Below are positions 54,450 through 64,000 of a DNA stretch of 64,000 nt, in pieces. Every line of letters begins with the position of its first letter. Within the stretch, counting starts at the first letter, position 1. Source of the DNA: Aquarana catesbeiana (Eukaryota; Chordata; Amphibia; Anura; Ranidae); NCBI RefSeq assembly GCF_042186555.1, contig NC_133334.1, positions 207,090,442 through 207,154,441 on the forward strand, in the 5' to 3' direction. The position numbers were made by a program, and so were the translations under genes. Below the pieces are notes generated by a model that had not been told where the DNA came from, made no database searches, and was given only the letters and a program-made list of their open reading frames with translations.

Positions 54450-55996
54450 CAGGGGTGTCAAACTCACTTTCATCACGGGCCGCATCAGCAGTATGGTATG
54501 ACTTCAAAGGGCCGGTTGTATCTGGGGTGTGCTGAGTGCAGAGTTCAGGGGTGTCATGTACAGAATGAAGGGTTTAGGGGTGCACTATTTACAGTGTGCA
54601 GACTTCAGGGGCGCGCTGTGTACAGAGTGGAGGGTTTGGGGGGTGTGCTATGTGCAGAATGGAGCATTCGTGGGTGCGCTGTGTACAGAGTGGAGGGTTT
54701 GGGGGGGGTGCTATGTGCAGAATGGAGCATTCGTGGGTGCGCTGTGTACAGAGTGGAGGGTTTGGGTGGTACGCTGTGTGCAGAGTTTGGGGGGGGTGTG
54801 CTATGTACAGAGTGGAGGGTTTGGGGAGTGCGCTGTGTACAGAGTGGAGGGTTTGGGGCGTGTGCTGTGTACAGAGTGGAGGGTTTGGGGGGGTGCGCTG
54901 TGTACAGAGTGGAGGGTTTGGGGGGGTGCGCTGTGTACAGAGTGGAGGGTTTGGGGGGGGGTGCGCTGTGTACAGAGTGAAGGGTTTGGGGGGGCGTGCG
55001 CTGTGTACAGAGTGAAGGGTTTGGGGGGCGTGCGCTGTGTACAGAGTGAAGGGTTTGGGGGGGGTGCGCTGTGTACAGAGTGGAGGGTTTGGGGCGTGTG
55101 CTGTGTACAGAGTGGAGGGTTTGGGGGGGTGCGCTGTGTACAGAGTGGAGGGTTTGGGGCGTGTGCTGTGTACAGAGTGGAGGGTTTGGGGGGGTGCGCT
55201 GTGTACAGAGTGGAGGGTTTGGGGGGGGTGCGCTGTGTACAGAGTGGAGGGTTTGGGGGGGGTGCGCTGTGTACAGAGTGAAGGGTTTGGGGGGCGTGCG
55301 CTGTGTACAGAGTGAAGGGTTTGGGGGGCGTGCGCTGTGTACAGAGTGAAGGGTTTGGGGGGAGTGCGCTGTGTACAGAGTGGAGGGTTTGGGGGGGGTG
55401 CGCTGTGTACAGAGTGGAGGGTTTGGGGGGGTGCGCTGTGGAGGGTTTGGGGTGTGCGCTGTGTACAGAGTGGAGGGTTTGGGGGGGTGCGCTGTGTACA
55501 GAGTGGAGGGTTTGGGGGGGTGCGCTGTGTACAGAGTGGAGGGTTGGGGGGGGTGCGCTGTGGAGGGTTTGGGGCGTGCGCTGTGTACAGAGTGGAGGGT
55601 TTGGGGGGGTGCGCTGTGTACAGAGTGGAGGGTTTGGGGGGGGTGCGCTGTGTACAGAGTGGAGGGTTTGGGGGGGTGCTGAGTGCAGAGTTTGGGGGTG
55701 CGCTGTGTACAGTGTTTGAGGGTGCGCTGTGTACAGAGTGCAGGGAGATCATCCCTTATCTCTCTCTGGAGATCTGTTCCTGCCGTGAGCACATGCAGGG
55801 ATCTGTTAGATCCGGGAGCTGCTGAGCAAAGCTGTCCCTTCTAAACACAGAAGGCTTCTGTGTTTACAAGCAACAGCGGGAGCAGATGTTGAGAGAGAGT
55901 TCTGCCACAATCCGGCTGCAAAACTGGTTGCTAGGGCCATATGACAAGGCTTGGTGGGCCGGATTCAGCTCGCAGGCCTTTTGTTTACCATATTTG
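54450..55996. mobile_element. hAT MITE with minisatellite core, 1,547 bp
   Basis: Left end CAGGGGTGTCAAACTCAC, right end (complement) CAAATATGGTAAACAAAAGG, imperfect inverted repeats. Exact 8-bp duplication ATCTAGAG at 54442-54449 and 55997-56004. Unique edges include GGGCCGCATCAG and GGGCCGGATTCAGC, as in the widespread CAGGGGTGTCAAACTC repeats of vertebrates. The middle 1.2 kb is a 34-bp minisatellite. Confidence 0.88.
54530..55742. repeat. 34-bp minisatellite, about 35 units
   Basis: Unit GTGCGCTGTGTACAGAGTGG + AGGGTTTGGGGGG, with G-run length variation and CGTGTGC or GAAGGG variants. The first units (54530-54800) are more diverged (TATGTGCAGAATGG), suggesting expansion towards the right. 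The 387- and 395-codon minus frames (TLYTAHPPKP repeats) are artefacts. Confidence 0.95.
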
Positions 55997-56109
55997 ATCT
56001 AGAGTGTTAGCTCTGCGCATCAAAAGTGCACTCAGAACAAACAAATTCTCCTCGACTGTTGCCTACCTCCTTTATATAGCATACATAATCAGCCAAATGA
56101 TCATATTTA

Positions 56110-56464
56110 GGACCCATTCACACTAGGTGTGGTGCATTTTTTTTCTGCACTAGATAAACACAAGTTACTGCTAGGCACATAGAAAACAATTGCTTTCTAA
56201 GTGCCCCGTTTACACCACATAGTGTGGTTTGCAGTGTCTAAAATTGCAAAATGTCTGCATTTTTCTGCACCGCACTAAATGGCACCACATGTTACAACAG
56301 CATAGCCCAACACACTGCCCCGCTGTGCATTGACTAGAAGACACTAAATAAAGTTGGTTGAAAAAAGAAACGTGCATCACACTGCTCGCTGCCAGAATCA
56401 ACACTGGACTAGCCTGAATGGAAAAACACTGTTTTATCATGCAGACACTAGTGTGAATGTAGCC
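56110..56464. mobile_element. Harbinger-like MITE, 355 bp
   Basis: Ends GGACCCATTCACACTAG and (complement) GGCTACATTCACACTAG, flanked by TTA at 56107-56109 and 56465-56467. No coding. Confidence 0.7.
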
Positions 56465-56467
56465 TTA

Positions 56468-57145
56468 CTGGAACGTGTCATCTTCTGAAGTGATCCACTG
56501 CAGATTGCTTTTCAGAAGGGATGGCTGCATGTATGAATGAGCCCATACTGATGTAAGTTTACCATTTGTCCCTGTTTTAGGGGGTAAATCCCCAGCAAAT
56601 CCACATCCCTGGCAGTATTTCTATATTCACAATGGTCAGATATTCAAAATGACCATTAGTCTTTTGGGCGCCGGGCTGGCTTTCCTTTTCTAGTCTCAAA
56701 GTAAACATCTTGCACCCAGCTAGTGTTGTCCTCCTGTATAGAGAGGAGATGCTCACATGTGTTTCCTTGTATTTCTTCTGGCCCAGGGGACCATAGCTCA
56801 TGCTGTATGGGCTTGGCATGTAACCTCTAGGCTGAGAACCAAGCTGGGGTCCTCAATCAGTTTTTGGGGCCCCAAGCTAGTTAGAAGTGCCCTTTACTTT
56901 ACACATGTCTTTTGGGGACAACACATTTTTGGTATCCAAAATTGCCTATCTGCACCTCTAACATGGGAACATGTGCAATATTTTCCTGTAGCGCACGAAG
57001 ACGTGATATGTTGTGGCTACGGTGCCATTCATTCTTGATGACACCCCAGCAAGGAAAACTGCATTTTGCCAGTTTTAAAAAAGAAGGAAAAAAAAAAGGC
57101 ACACTGACCCCTCCAACGTTCCTCCACAATACATAATAGACCCTT
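56468..57145. other. Unassigned sequence
   Basis: Non-repetitive, moderate GC. Short frames (80-93 codons) on both strands have no recognisable signature. A TTTTAG|GGGG site at 56577 resembles an acceptor but leads to no open frame I trust. Confidence 0.35.
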
Positions 57146-57148
57146 TTA

Positions 57149-59058
57149 GGGTCGGTTCACACATGGGCAACACGACTTTAACGCGACTTTGTACCGCGAC
57201 TTTAACGCGGCTTCAGCGCGACTTTGGCACGACTTCGGCAAATTACGAGGCGACTTCAAGTCGCCTCCATGACGGGCGACTTCGCTGACGGCCGCCCCCC
57301 CCCCACCGTACCAGGCCGCATGCCCTCAACATGGGGGGTGCTTTGGGGCATGGGGGGCGCAGTGTGCGCCCCCCCCCCCAAAGCACCTTGTCCCCATGTT
57401 GATGAGGACAAGGGCCTCTTCCCGACAACCCTGGCCGTTGGTTGTCGGGGTCTGCGGGTGGGGGGCTTATCGGAATCTGGGAGCCCCCTTTAATAAGGGG
57501 GCCCCCAGATCCCGGCCCCCCACCCTATGTGAATGAGTATGGGGTACATGGTACCCCTACCCATTCACCTAGGGAAAAAAAGCGTCAATAAAACAAACAG
57601 TACACAGGTTTTTAAAATAATTTATTAGGCAGCTCCGGGATCTTCTTCCGACTTCGGGGGTCCTCTTCCGACTTCGGGGGTCTCTCCGCCGTCTCCTCCC
57701 GGTGTCCGCATCTTCTGCCGGCTCCTCCGCTATCTTCTGCAGCTCAATTGCTAGCGGTGGTCCGGACTTCTGCCTTCTTCTTTTCTTCCAGAGATGTTGA
57801 CACGACGCTCTCTCCAGCTGGAATGGTCTCTGAACGCTCCGCAATGGACTTATATAGGCGGTGACCCCGCCCCCTTTTGAGGTCACTGTCCCAGGGCATG
57901 CTGGGGCTGTGCCGTCATAAGGGGGCGTGGTCATCATCCGGTGACCACGCCTCCTAAAACGTCACAGACCCAGCATGCCCAGGGACTGTGACGGCATAAG
58001 GGGGCGGGGTCACCGCCTATATAAGTCCCTTGCAGAGCGCACAGAAACCATTCTGGCTGGGGAGAGCGTCGTGTCAACATCTCTGGAAGAGAAGAGGGAA
58101 GAAGATGATCCAGAGGTCCGGACCACCGCTGGCAAAAGAGCGCCAGAAGATAGCGGTGGAGCCGGCAGAAGATGCGGACACCGGGAGAAGACGCCGGAGA
58201 GACCCCCGAAGTCGGAAGAAGATCCCGGAGCTGCCTAATAAATTATTTTAAATACCTGTGTACTGTGTTTTTTATTGACGCTTTTTTCCCTAGGTGAATG
58301 GGTAGGGGTACCATGTACCCCATACCTATTCACATAGGGTGGGGGGCCGGGATCTGGGGGCCCCCTTATTAAAGGGGGCTCCCAGATTCCGATAAGCCTC
58401 CCGCCCGCAGACCCCGACAACCAACGGCCAGGGTTGTCGGGAAGAGGCCCTTGTCCTCATCAACATGGGGACAAGGTGCTTTGGGGTGGGGGGGGCCGCA
58501 GCGCGCCCCCCTCCCCCCAAGGCACCAAACCCCCCATGTTGAGGGCATGCGGCCTGGTACGGTTCAGGAGGGGGGGGGGGGGCGCTCGCTCGTCCCCACC
58601 CCCATTCCTGTCCGGCCGGGCTGCGTGCTCGGATAAGGGTCTGGTATGGATTGGGGGGGACCCCCACGCCGTTTTTTCGGCGTAGGGGGTTCTCCTCAAG
58701 GTCCATACCAGACCCAAGGGCCTGGTATGCCCCTGGAGGGGGAACCCATGCCGGATTTTTATTTAAAATTTGGCGCGGAGTTCCCCTCAAGATCATCTGA
58801 GCACAAGTCGCATGCCGAAGTCGGATCATGCGAGACGGCGATCCGACTTTGATCCGACTTCAATGATAGTCAATAGGGTGAAGTCGGATCAAAGTCGGAT
58901 CAAAGTAGTACAGGGAGTACGCTCTGAAGTCGGAGCGACTTCAGTAGTGTCTATTAAGACGCTAGCGTTAACTCCCATTGAAACTATTTCTGGAGCGACT
59001 TGGGGCGACTTGAGGGCGTACAAGTCGGATCCCAAGTCGCCCCAGTGTGAACCGAGCC
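57149..59058. mobile_element. Harbinger-like foldback element, 1,910 bp
   Basis: Ends GGGTCGGTTCACAC and (complement) GGCTCGGTTCACAC, flanked by TTA at 57146-57148 and 59059-59061. Arms fold back on an apex near 57935; AAATAATTTATTAGGCAGC (57617) pairs with GCTGCCTAATAAATTATTT (58231). Both arms carry the same Arg-rich frame (RRRRRDPRSRK), which is a by-product of the inverted repeat and not a supported gene. The outer parts are made of GACTTNAGTCGG-type words. The ~700-bp core module is shared with 59593-60935 and with the hAT foldback at 28165-30501. Confidence 0.75.
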
Positions 59059-59061
59059 TTA

Positions 59062-59592
59062 GAGGACCTTTGGGATCTTTGTGTTTTGTTTACAAGAAAA
59101 AAAAAAAAAAACACAAGAAGAGGGAGATATAATTTGCTGGCAATATAAAACTCTTTTTTGCGTTAAAATTTTTTCAAATTTTTTTATTTGACAGGTTTGG
59201 CTTCCATTTACATGGGGTTCAGCATCCGAAAATCCTTGAAATTTGGTAAACTCCTGCTGAGCCAAATCCAGGGAAGTTCTCCTCTGTGTTGACAGGGAGC
59301 ATTCTGTGATGAGAAGAGAGATGACTTCATCAAGCTCCTGCTGCTTCTTTATTGTCTAGCCACAACAGAATTGTAAATCTCCCACAATTTATTTAACTGA
59401 CAAAAGATGAAACATTTAACAGAACACATTTTCACTGACCATCTGCCTGGCTTTACAATTAAAAAGTCAAAATGGCACAATGAAATGTAAGCATAACTAG
59501 GGTTATGAAATACCTGGGGAGCCTCAGGATGGAAGAGAGAGAAGTTCTGTAGTGCGCTTGGCAAAAGGTGGTCATGGTCAAGTTGAGCCTAA
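59062..59592. other. Unassigned sequence
   Basis: AT-rich, non-repetitive. TTATTTGACAG at 59186-59196 resembles a splice acceptor, but no long frame follows. Nothing supportable. Confidence 0.3.
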
Positions 59593-60935
59593 AGCCCCAT
59601 ACACACGATAGGACTTTGTACAAACTTTCCCTTGGATTTTTGTACAAAGGGCCTTGCCCAAAAGTTTGTCTTGCATACAGACAACAGGATTTTTCCAGCC
59701 AACTTTCACTATACCTGGTGGTTTTTCAGCTCTTGGTTGTCGGGGTCTGTGGGTGGGGCGCTTATCCTATGACCACGCCCCCTTATGACCTCACAGTCCC
59801 AGCATGCCCCGGGACTGTGATGTCATAGGGGGGCGGGGTCACCGCCTATATAAGTCCGTTGCGGAGCGCACAGAGACCATTCCGGCTGGAGAGAGCATCG
59901 TGTCAACATCTCTGGAAGAGAAGAGCGAAGAAGACGATCCAGAAGTCCAGGCCACCGCTGGGCAAAAGAGCGCCAGAAGATAGCGGTGGAGCCAGCAGAA
60001 GATGCGAACACCGGGAGAAGACGCCGGAGAGACCCCCGAAGTCGGAAGAGGACCCCCGAAGTCGGAAGAAGACCCCGGAGCTGCCTAATAAATTACTTTA
60101 AAAACCTGTGTACTGTTTTTTTTTTTTTTTGACACTTTTTTCCCTAGGTGAATGGGTAGGGGTACGATGTACTCCATACTCGTTCACATAGGGTGGGGGG
60201 CCGGAATCTGGGGGCCCCCTTATTAAAGGGGGCTCCCGGATTTCGATAAGGGCCCCGCCCGCATACCCCGACAACCAACGGCCAGGGTTGTCGGGAAGAG
60301 GCCCTTGTCCTCATCAACATGGGGACAAGGTGCTTTGGGGTGGAGGGCCCGCAGGGCGCCCCCCTCCCCCAAAGCACCCACCCCCCATGTTGAGGGCATG
60401 CGGCCTGGTACGGCTCGGGGGGGGGGGGGGGGGCGCTCGCTCATCCCCACTCCCTTTCCTGACCGGCCAGGCTGCGTGCTCGGATAAGGGTCTGGTATGG
60501 ATTTCGGGGGGACCCGTTTTTTCGGCGTAGGGGGTTCCTCTTAAAATCCATACTAGACCGAAGGGCTTGGTATTCCCCAGAGGGGAATTCCCTCTCGTGC
60601 CCGCTGCAGTAGGAAAATGTGTTTTTCCTATTGCAACTAGCGCGAGATGTACAGTACCCTGCCGCCAAGAACCAGCGCGATCCGATCGCGCTGGAAACAT
60701 TCTCGCGGCTGCGTACTGTAGTTTGTACAAAAGTCCGATGGCTTTGTGTACACACGATCGGACTTTGCTCCATCGGACTTTTGTTGCCGGAAAGTTTGTC
60801 CGTTTGCACAACCAACAAAAGTCCGATGGAAACTGAAAAAGTTTGTCCGATGGAGCGTACACACGGCCGGATGTTGCTCCAAAACAGCTAATTTGCATGT
60901 TTGTTGTCAAAAAGTCCGATCGTGTGTACGGCCCT
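59593..60935. mobile_element. Harbinger-like composite MITE, 1,343 bp
   Basis: Ends AGCCCCATACACACGATAGG and (complement) AGGGCCGTACACACGATCGG, flanked by TAA at 59590-59592 and 60936-60938. Subterminal parts are the GTCCGAT/ATCGGAC type; the middle (about 59737-60575) is the same module as in 57149-59058. Non-coding. Confidence 0.75.
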
Positions 60936-60938
60936 TAA

Positions 60939-61280
60939 CAGTGGGAGTAGCTTTAAAAGGAAAGAACCTAAGACTTCACATTTTGGGTGAAGTTCCACTT
61001 TAAGCTGGCCATACACCTATCAAAAATTGGCTGGTACAGCAGGGACCTGCCGAATTATGATCAGTGTGTAGCCACCCCCACTTGATAGAAGTCAATACTG
61101 TGATCAATTTGTCAAATGTAAATGTTAACAATTTTTTCTTAGATCAGCTACTGCGGGGGTGGGGGGGGTCCACTTTTTGTGTGGATGGAGGAATCTGTTG
61201 GCTGAAAAGAAAAAGGAAAAAAAAAAAAAAAAAAAAAGTGTGAGCCAATTTATGCCCCCAACTTTTTTTTCTAACTACCC
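60939..61280. other. Fragments of MITE ends, A-run
   Basis: Includes GGGTGAAGTTCCACTTTAA (60985-61004), a TTAA-type MITE right end like 20739, then CTGGCCATACACCTATC, another common repeat start, and a poly-A run at about 61217-61239. No gene. Confidence 0.4.
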
Positions 61281-61283
61281 TTA

Positions 61284-61691
61284 AGCCCTGTACACACGGT
61301 CGGACATTGATCGGACATTCTGACAACAAAATCCTAGGATTTTTTTCCGACGGATGTTGGCTCAAACTTATCTTGCATACACACGGTCACACAAAGTTGT
61401 CGGAAAATCCGATCATTCTGAACGCGGTGACGTAAAACACGTACGTTGGGACTTTAAACGGGGCAGTAGCCAATAGCTTTCATCTGTTTGTTTATTCTGA
61501 GCATGCGTGGCACTTTGTGCTTCGGATTTGTGTACACACGATCGGATTTTGTTGTCGGAAAATTTTATAGCCTGCTCTCAAATTTTGTGTGTCGGAAAAT
61601 GTGTGATGGAGCCTACACACGGTCGGAATTTCCGACAACAAGGTCCTATCACACATTTTCCGTCGGAAAATCCGACCGTGTGTACAGGGCA
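61284..61691. mobile_element. Harbinger MITE, deletion derivative, 408 bp
   Basis: Flanked by TTA at 61281-61283 and 61692-61694. The left ~170 bp matches the start of the Harbinger at 3344 (GACATTGATCGGACATTC, CGACGGATGTTGGCTCAAAC, GAACGCGGTGACGTA). The right ~200 bp matches 11045-11252 (GAGCATGCGTGGCACTTTGT, TTTTATAGCCTGCTCTCAAA). All genes are deleted. It could be mobilised by the family's transposase. Confidence 0.88.
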
Positions 61692-61805
61692 TTAGTATCA
61701 CACTAATAGGATCAAATGTTCTAGTCATGCAGGGCATGCCAAGGCAAGGGGCAGAGAGGTTGAAAGAGATGATTTGCCTACTCTGCTCAGTACACATAGA
61801 ACTGA

Positions 61806-62170
61806 GTCCCTGTTCGCATTAAAGCGTAGTGGGAACAAGTGTTTCCACTATGCAATTTTGATAGCGCAATTTTAATGCGATTCTGCATGTGGCAGCCCAA
61901 TCACTTCAATGGACTGCATTATGTGTGTTTGTTGCCTCAAAGCTCCTGCTCCTTTTCAGATAACAAGCTTCACGCGGGTTTTTAAAGGCATAGTTTACTA
62001 TAAAAAACAATTGCGGCAGATTCGCATCGCATTTGGGGCGCCATTGAAGGATAATAGCAACCAAATGCATGCCCTGTGTTGTGCTGAGACTGACACACAA
62101 TTTGGAATCGCAGGCAGAATTGCGGCGATTCTGCCTGCAATTCCATGTCGTGAAGTGTGAATGGAGCCTC
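61806..62170. mobile_element. MITE with GCGATT/AATCGC core
   Basis: CTGAGTCCCTGTTCGCATT at the left is partly matched by AGTGTGAATGGAGCCTCAG at the right. Interior words such as GCGCAATTTTAATGCG and ATTGCGGCGATTC are self-complementary. TSD unresolved. Confidence 0.45.
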
Positions 62171-62417
62171 AGAAAGGAGGAACATTTATTGGAAATTGGT
62201 GCTAATCCTTGAAGATGTAATGCTGAGTTGTATGAGTTGTGTAAGGGAATCCTCCAGTACCCCAGAAGGGGAAAAAGGACAAGTACCCATCTTTGTTATA
62301 CACTTTGTTAGCATTAATAAATGGAACATGTAGGACAATGCAACATTTCAAATGTTTCTGAAAAACTTATTTTTTCCTATTGCTTTTTAAGTGGCAGTTA
62401 TTCTCTTTTTCTTTCAG

Positions 62418-62456
62418 GATTAGCAACAATGGGTGAAATGTCAACCACATCATCAG
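62418..62456 (+). CDS. Candidate small first coding exon of a host gene
   Basis: CTTTTTCTTTCAG acceptor ends at 62417 and a strong donor TCAG|GTGAGT is at 62456/62457. The 39-bp exon has ATG at 62429 and encodes MGEMSTTSS plus one base. With the untranslated exon candidate at 53640-53799 upstream on the same strand, this looks like the 5' end of a gene extending beyond the window. Evidence is splice consensus only. Confidence 0.25.
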
Positions 62457-62736
62457 GTGAGTCGTCTTCTGCTTGTGTGCCCAATGTACATCAAAGCTCA
62501 TTTTACATTCCTATAGGAATAATGACCATTATTACTCAAGACAGCCCCATTTTTTTTTTTTTCTTATATTCACAGTTTTGTAAAAGTAGAGTAGGGTTGC
62601 CAACCTGCCACAAATTTTCTTTTTGACAAAAATTCTGACAGAGGACATTTTTTATCGACAGCCTCAAATATAACAAATTCCCATTTCAAATTAAAACCGC
62701 ATTTAATCTTAATTATAAATGCCTATTCAATGCTAA

Positions 62737-62757
62737 CCCCCCCCCCCCCCCCCCCCC
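62737..62757. repeat. Poly-C run
   Basis: About 20 consecutive C residues, in a segment that also holds a repeat start (GTAGGGTTGCCAACCTGCC at 62589). No gene. Confidence 0.8.
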
Positions 62758-62859
62758 AAAGGACATGAAAAAGCGATAGTGTTAAATACTATACAATACC
62801 ACACTGCTGTATTCAGTTATTCAGTTACCCTCAAATATAACACAAAAAGAAACTGAATA

Positions 62860-63690
62860 AAAAAAAAATCCAGATGCGCAGTGCAGCGCTATATGTAAAT
62901 ATAAGCCAAAGCAAGAGAACCCCCTATGATGGACTTTTAAGGCACACTTAATTAAAATAGGAGTATTTAAGAGTATTTCAGTAAAGAATTTTATTAATTA
63001 TTAAACACATTGAGTAGAATATACATATGAAAAGGGCATGTATTATCCATCTATAACATTATCACCATCTCCTAACATGACAAATATGATCTTCTTGCAC
63101 CCCGCATGTTTCGGAGTACAGATATCTCCTTCTTCAGGGATGTATATTGAAGAGGAAAATATGTCTATAATATAATTTGAAAAACAGTACGTATATAGCA
63201 ACATGAAAATATACATGCATACTATGTATAATTGAATACAAAGAATGTACAAAGTACAAAGAATGCATCAAAAGGACTGTACTTGCTGACTTTCTGCTTC
63301 AATATCTCAACCATCAAAGGGAGTCTTATAAAACTGCATAATGTATCTATCCCAAAGAGTCGATTCCCCGCCCTCTCTTAACACCACAGAGGAAGAGTGG
63401 CCAGAGGAACTCGCTGGGGTCAGAGTGGAGAAATCCTTGTTTTCAAATGTAATATGATGGAATGTTACATTTAATTGATTGTATAATGGTTATCCATAGT
63501 ATGCATGTATATTTTATGCTCCGTATAGAAACGCTTTGGGTGCAAGAGGATCATATTTGTCACGTTAGGAGATGGTGATAATGTTATGGATGGATAATAC
63601 ATTCCCTTTTCATATGTATATTCTACTCAATGTGTTTAATAATTAAATTCTTTACTGAAATACTCTTAAATACTCCTATTTTAGTTAGGT
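62860..63690. mobile_element. Non-autonomous Penelope-like element with inverted arms
   Basis: Arms 62946-63105 and about 63515-63690 are inverted copies (AGTATTTCAGTAAAGAATT near 62967, complement near 63645; ATCACCATCTCCTAACATGA at 63061, complement near 63570). The left outer part has GAATAAAAAAAAAATCCAGA and GTGCAGCGCTATATG, as at PLE ends. A hammerhead-like motif lies at 63097-63142, with a broken partner at about 63523-63548. No ORF; TSD not found. Confidence 0.55.
63097..63142 (-). ncRNA. Hammerhead-ribozyme-like motif
   Basis: Minus strand: ATCC, CTGAAGA (fits CTGANGA), extra A, GGAG...CTCC (4-bp stem II with a longer loop), GAAAC, ATGC, GGGG. The site where cleavage would occur reads ATGC instead of a GTC-like triplet, so probably inactive. 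Confidence 0.4.
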
Positions 63691-64000
63691 TTATAATTCT
63701 CAGTGAATTATAAACATCAAGTGAAACAATGTAATAATCCCTCAAATAATATAGATACATAAAGTCCACCATGATTTGATATGTGCAAAATACTCTTCAA
63801 GCAAGACCGTGCTCTGCCTTCACCATACTCCAGACAGACACTCGCCAAAACCATGCCTCTCTAAATAAAGATTAGCATGTTAGGCTTGAGAAACGGTTAC
63901 TCACTCATGTAGACTCCCTCTAATGGGTTCTTGACTCCTCTCCCCTCTGCAAATCTACCAAACATGCCCTAAAACAAAATTACTCCACTAGTTTAATAAC
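63691..64000. other. Unassigned sequence
   Basis: AT-rich with no ORF, repeat end or motif that I can support. Confidence 0.4.

Noticed and set aside
54589..55792. Minus-strand ORFs of 387 and 395 codons, Pro/Thr/His-rich
   Set aside because: They are translations of a 34-bp minisatellite, which is open in several frames because units lack stops; no non-repetitive coding part.
57569..58251. Arg-rich frames repeated on both strands
   Set aside because: Produced by the two arms of a foldback element; the same sequence read twice.
62860..63690. 14-bp TSD for the fourth PLE-like element
   Set aside because: Only CCCTCAAATA is shared between possible flanks at 62829 and 63748, with no consistent boundary to the inverted arms, so I did not claim it.

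Overview
This is eukaryotic, vertebrate-type DNA made almost entirely of transposable elements (TEs). The mixture of hAT, PIF/Harbinger, piggyBac, Tc1/mariner, Penelope-like, CR1, L2 and one solo LTR, and several terminal sequences I recognise as common in frogs, point to an anuran amphibian, probably a ranid-like frog. That assignment is inference. I see no bacterial, plasmid or phage gene, no rRNA or tRNA, and no CRISPR array.

Layout. (a) 1-11992: the 3' part of an old hAT transposon. Its 3' region holds a ~140-bp tandem repeat and a mariner-type MITE. That MITE is split by a 7.9-kb PIF/Harbinger element (TSD TAA), which carries a transposase, a MADF gene and an antisense SANT/Myb-like gene, and is itself hit by a hAT MITE (TSD CTATATTG). 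(b) 12035-16486: a 5'-truncated Penelope-like element (PLE) with inverted pLTRs. (c) 16501-24745: MITEs, a 688-bp solo LTR, and a 5-kb hAT (TSD CTTCTGCC) containing an L2 LINE with an exact-looking 944-bp tandem duplication and a 254-bp mini-PLE with a 168-bp perfect palindrome. (d) 24867-34180: a 9.3-kb piggyBac element, its transposase split by a satellite-filled hAT-type element, which in turn carries a 2.3-kb hAT foldback. (e) 34185-38752: TTAA-flanked MITEs, a second partial Harbinger, a PLE fragment and a Tc1 end. (f) 38766-48592: a young PLE made of two nearly identical ~4.85-kb copies head to head; the left copy keeps an open RT-endonuclease frame. (g) 48744-53365: a minisatellite-filled element split by a CR1 LINE. 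(h) 53433-64000: less TE-dense sequence with candidate host exons at 53640-53799 (+), 53901-54209 (-) and 62418-62456 (+), interspersed with MITEs and foldback elements.

In most cases insertion order can be read from target-site duplications that rejoin the interrupted sequence. Almost all coding regions are decayed transposon genes. The best-preserved are the PLE RT-endonuclease (40692-42962, minus) and a PLE endonuclease fragment (13380-14192). The most unusual signals are the shared architecture of three PLE insertions (14-bp TSD, inverted copies, 86-88 nt tail), six hammerhead-ribozyme-like motifs in PLE sequence, minisatellite expansion inside three hAT-type elements, and a core module shared by elements whose ends belong to different superfamilies.
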